A stretch of DNA of 64,000 nt. Origin: JARRKC01 sp037388505 (GTDB lineage Bacteria; Acidobacteriota; UBA6911; RPQK01; JAPXNP01). Each line of letters opens with the position of its first letter. The stretch's first letter is position 1. The notes under the pieces were generated by a model, which saw only the letters and a list, made by a program, of their open reading frames with translations, was not told where the DNA came from and did not search any database. The stretch is taken from assembly GCA_037388505.1 (NCBI GenBank), contig JARRKC010000009.1, forward strand, positions 62,001-126,000, read 5' to 3'. Below are positions 61,230 through 64,000 of the stretch, piece after piece. A program made the translations under genes and the position numbers.

Positions 61230-61296
61230 CGTCCCTGTCGGCTGGGCCAATCTCAGCCGCTGCGGACTCGTTTCTGAGGTTTGGAGTTGAAAGAAC

Positions 61297-62034
61297 ATGG
61301 TGAAACCTTTTCTGGTACTGCTTGTGTTCCTGACAGCCGCCCCAAGCGGCGAGCAGGACTACAGCGCCGCCGTTGCGGCGGTCTCCTCGGGCAACGTCGA
61401 CGAAGCCCTGAACCACTTCGAGGCGGCCTTGAAAGCCGAGCCCAACAATCTCCGTTATGGCAACGACTACCGCCAGGCGGTGATCAAAGAGAAGGCCTAC
61501 GACCGCAGCATCGCGTTCTTCGAAAAGCTGGTAGCGGACCATCCGGATGCGGCCAACGCTTTCTTGAATTTCGGATTCGCGTACGTCGACAAGATTCCCG
61601 ATTCCGGTTCGATTACTCAGGTTCTCAACGCGAATACGGCTTTGGGTTACTTTACGAAGTCCATCGACCTCGAGCCGAGCTGGATCGCCTATTACACCCG
61701 TGGCAACAGCTACCTGTTCTGGCCCAAGATCTTCAACCGCACTCAGCTCGGTATCGATGACCTGCAAGTTGCGCTGAAGATGCAGCAGGCGGGTCCCAAA
61801 CTCGGCGTCTATGTCCGCACCTACATTGCCCTCGGGGATGGCTACTGGAAGATGGATGAACCGGAACAGGCCAGGAAGTTCTGGAAACAGGGCCTCGAGG
61901 AGTACCCCGGGGATGAGGCGCTCGAGAAGAGGCTGGCGGCGAGCAACGACGAGTTGGGTTCGATCGTCAGTGTCTCCTACGACCCCAATGTTCGCGTAAA
62001 CACGGATTTGTCCGACCTATGGAAACATCAATGA
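61297..62034 (+). CDS. Exported TPR-repeat protein of the UnbV operon
   Basis: A signal peptide (FLVLLVFLTAAPSG) leads into 225 residues of TPR units, including AAVSSGNVDEALNHFEAALKAEPN, KAYDRSIAFFEKLVADHPDAANA, YFTKSIDLEPSWIAYYTRGNSY and DEPEQARKFWKQGLEEYPGD. It sits between two FG-GAP/UnbV genes and its stop overlaps the start of the next gene (ATGA), so it is translated with it. A scaffold role for the propeller proteins is inferred from position only. Confidence 0.85.
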   Translation: MVKPFLVLLVFLTAAPSGEQDYSAAVAAVSSGNVDEALNHFEAALKAEPNNLRYGNDYRQAVIKEKAYDRSIAFFEKLVADHPDAANAFLNFGFAYVDKIPDSGSITQVLNANTALGYFTKSIDLEPSWIAYYTRGNSYLFWPKIFNRTQLGIDDLQVALKMQQAGPKLGVYVRTYIALGDGYWKMDEPEQARKFWKQGLEEYPGDEALEKRLAASNDELGSIVSVSYDPNVRVNTDLSDLWKHQ

Positions 62035-63764
62035 AGGCCACCCTCTTCCTTCTCTTCTTCGTGGGCACCCTGCAGGCCGCAGGGGCGGACGACCCCTCAT
62101 CCCAGATCCGATTCGTTGAAATCGGACAGCAGGCCGGAGTCCGGCACCAGCACCATACCCGTCGGTTCAAGGGACCTTACTCGGACGTTCTGGGTATGTT
62201 CACTTCCGGCGGGGCGGCGTCGGCCGTGGCCGACTACGACAACGACGGTCTGGAGGATCTGTTCGTTACCGATTCCGATCAAGGAACGACCAATCATCTG
62301 TTTCACAATGACGGCAATCTCGTCTTCAGCGATCGGACCGAGAAAGCTGGAGTCGGCGGCGGGAATGATCCCAAGACGATCGTAGCCGACGCACTCTTCT
62401 TCGACTACGACAACGACGGCTGGAAGGATCTGGTACTGGCGCGTTTCGGAACTCCGGTGCTGTTTCACAACCAGGGCGACGGCACGTTCAAGGATGTGAC
62501 CGCAAGCTGTGGGATGAACAAGTTCGCCAACTCTCTTTCCGTTACGACTTTCGATTACGACAACGATGGTCTGCTGGATCTGATCTTCGGCAACTATTTT
62601 CCGCCGGTGAACCTGCTGGATCTGTCGACCACCAAGGTCCTGCCCCGCGATTTGGACAACGCCACCAACGGAGGCGGTGTCACGCTCTGGCGGAATCTCG
62701 GGGGAGGTCGCTTCGAAGACGCCACCGAGAAGGCGGGCCTTGCAAACGGCCATGGATGGACCCTCGATTGCGGCATTGGCGATTTCAATAACGACGGGTT
62801 GCCCGACATCTACGTGGCCAGTGATTACGGAACGGACCGGGTCTACTTCAACAAGGGTGACGGAACGTTTCGGGACGCTTCGCAGACTGCCATCGGATAC
62901 GACACGAAGAAGGGGATGAATGCTGAGGTCGCGGACTATGATAACGATGGATTCCTCGACGTCTATGTCACGAACATCACCGATGAGTACATGAAGGAAT
63001 GCAACATGCTCTGGCACAACAACGGTGACGAGACGTTCACCGACGTTTCGCGGGAAACCGGAACCTGCGACACCTTGTGGGGCTGGGGTGCGAAGTTCGG
63101 GGATTTCGACAACGACGGTTGGCTCGATCTGTTCGCCGTCAATGGACTCCGTTCGGCCAGCGACGACAACTACATTCCCGTTCTGGTGGAAATGATCATC
63201 AGACCCGGAGTCGATTTCAGCGACCTATCCAACTGGCCGGCCATCAAGGATATGAGCTGGAGCGGATACCAGAAGAGCAAGCTCTTCCAGAATCTGGGCA
63301 AGATGAACATCTTCAAAGAGATTTCCGCTCAGGCGGGAGTGGACAACGACCTGGACGGGCGCGGCGTCGCCCTCGGGGACTTCGACAACGATGGCCTCCT
63401 GGATATCTACCAGACTAACGCCGACCAACCGTCCCTTCTGTACCACAACGTCAGCAGCCGGCCCGGCCACTGGATCACGCTCCAGCTGATCGGGACAAAG
63501 TCGAATCGCGATGCGATCGGCGCTCGTGTGACCTTGACGGCCGGCGGAGCCCGTCAGATGCGGGAAATCTCGGGTGGGGACGGCTACTCCGCCCAAAGCA
63601 GCTACCGGCTGCACTTTGGGATCGGGTCCGCCGAAAAGATCGATGAGTTGCGCATTCGGTGGCCCGGCGGAGGAGAGGAGACCATTTCCGTGCCGTTGGA
63701 CCGGGTTTCCTACGTTCGCGAGGGCTCTGGGGTCGTCGATGTCTCTACTATTCGAAAGCCCTGA
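62031..63764 (+). CDS. Exported FG-GAP/VCBS-repeat protein with ASPIC/UnbV domain, third of three
   Basis: The ATG at 62031 overlaps the TPR stop; it gives a signal peptide (MKATLFLLFFVGTLQAAGA), about seven blades with DYDNDGLEDLF-type calcium loops, a distinctive middle part (YDTKKGMNAEVADYDNDG, YVTNITDEYMKECN, GYQKSKLFQN) shared with the second paralogue, and the UnbV domain (KSNRDAIGARVTLTAGG, GDGYSAQSSYRLHFGIG, ELRIRWPGG). At 577 residues it is intact and serves as the template that shows what the second copy lost. No TonB or sorting domain is seen. Confidence 0.9.
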   Translation: MKATLFLLFFVGTLQAAGADDPSSQIRFVEIGQQAGVRHQHHTRRFKGPYSDVLGMFTSGGAASAVADYDNDGLEDLFVTDSDQGTTNHLFHNDGNLVFSDRTEKAGVGGGNDPKTIVADALFFDYDNDGWKDLVLARFGTPVLFHNQGDGTFKDVTASCGMNKFANSLSVTTFDYDNDGLLDLIFGNYFPPVNLLDLSTTKVLPRDLDNATNGGGVTLWRNLGGGRFEDATEKAGLANGHGWTLDCGIGDFNNDGLPDIYVASDYGTDRVYFNKGDGTFRDASQTAIGYDTKKGMNAEVADYDNDGFLDVYVTNITDEYMKECNMLWHNNGDETFTDVSRETGTCDTLWGWGAKFGDFDNDGWLDLFAVNGLRSASDDNYIPVLVEMIIRPGVDFSDLSNWPAIKDMSWSGYQKSKLFQNLGKMNIFKEISAQAGVDNDLDGRGVALGDFDNDGLLDIYQTNADQPSLLYHNVSSRPGHWITLQLIGTKSNRDAIGARVTLTAGGARQMREISGGDGYSAQSSYRLHFGIGSAEKIDELRIRWPGGGEETISVPLDRVSYVREGSGVVDVSTIRKP

Positions 63765-63791
63765 TCGGGCAGAGAGGAACGGATTGCGAAA

Positions 63792-64000
63792 ATGAGCGGC
63801 AGACAGCTTGGGATCGTTCTGATCGCCCTTCTGACCGGTCTATCCTCCTCTCTTCTGGCGGAGGATGGCCAGGAGAATGAGCTTTGGCACTACCGCAACC
63901 TGGGCAAGGCATTCTATGAGAATCCCACGACCCAGTACCAGGCCGTGGAAATGTTCAAGAAGGCTCTGGATTTGGCGCCCGGCTCTCCTCGGGAACTGGT
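63792..64000 (+). CDS. Exported TPR protein (3' end outside window)
   Basis: The ATG at 63792, 27 bp after the third propeller gene, opens a frame that runs to the window edge. It begins with a signal peptide (LGIVLIALLTGLSSSLLAED) and continues WHYRNLGKAFYENPTTQYQAVEMFKKALDLAPGSPREL, a TPR unit (70 codons visible). It repeats the propeller-then-TPR order of the operon, which therefore extends beyond the window. Confidence 0.75.
   Translation, partial: MSGRQLGIVLIALLTGLSSSLLAEDGQENELWHYRNLGKAFYENPTTQYQAVEMFKKALDLAPGSPREL

Overview
This window reads as a piece of a Gram-negative bacterial chromosome, most likely from an Acidobacteriota-like lineage. That placement is inference: moderately high GC by eye, an lpxD gene (lipid A, hence an outer membrane), several secreted FG-GAP/UnbV proteins paired with TPR proteins, a large secreted PIG-L deacetylase and an OPT transporter coupled to a PqqD protein. 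No rRNA, tRNA, CRISPR array, prophage or intact insertion sequence was seen. Genes are densely packed on both strands, and most of the window is housekeeping.

Layout. 1-2021: a spore-photoproduct-lyase-like radical SAM gene (cut by the window edge) behind a ParB-like gene. 2050-10664: a TPR protein, a UvrD/PcrA helicase, a Na+:alanine symporter, an HtrA protease, alanine dehydrogenase and a LipM/LplA-type acyltransferase. 10675-14503: an exported AGE-family epimerase, a small membrane protein, an aldo/keto reductase and a lipoprotein. 14671-18114: a BlaI repressor and an M56 (BlaR1-type) membrane peptidase carrying four EF-hands, divergent from lpxD, with two palindromic operator candidates between them. 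18221-23664: Pgi, a double VOC protein, GlnB behind a sigma-54-type promoter, and an OmpA-family protein. 23741-28638: a kinase and isomerase for L-fucose/L-rhamnose use, and GlgC. 28732-36103: a TauE/SafE transporter, a TPR protein, an unusual Fur-ferritin-like fusion, a purine permease, and DUF2911 and DUF6178 proteins. 36163-40476: leuA-leuC-leuD followed by endonuclease V. 40666-48361: an MFS transporter, YchF, PIG-L deacetylase, PqqD and OPT. 48599-57140: DinB, a PLP decarboxylase, a DsbA-like protein, HemQ, a sugar isomerase, YjbQ, a methyltransferase, a broken adenylate cyclase and a carotenoid oxygenase. 57312-64000: one co-oriented operon alternating secreted FG-GAP/UnbV beta-propeller proteins and TPR proteins, continuing past the window end.

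The most notable points are: the EF-hand M56 peptidase with its BlaI repressor and two operators spaced two helical turns apart; the Fur-ferritin-like fusion; the FG-GAP/UnbV-TPR operon with one member carrying an internal deletion and frameshift; a well-formed sigma-54 element upstream of glnB; several genes whose -10 box sits so close to the start codon that a leaderless mRNA is expected; and small dispersed intergenic repeats, one of them a hairpin with a constant AGGA loop and changing stem.
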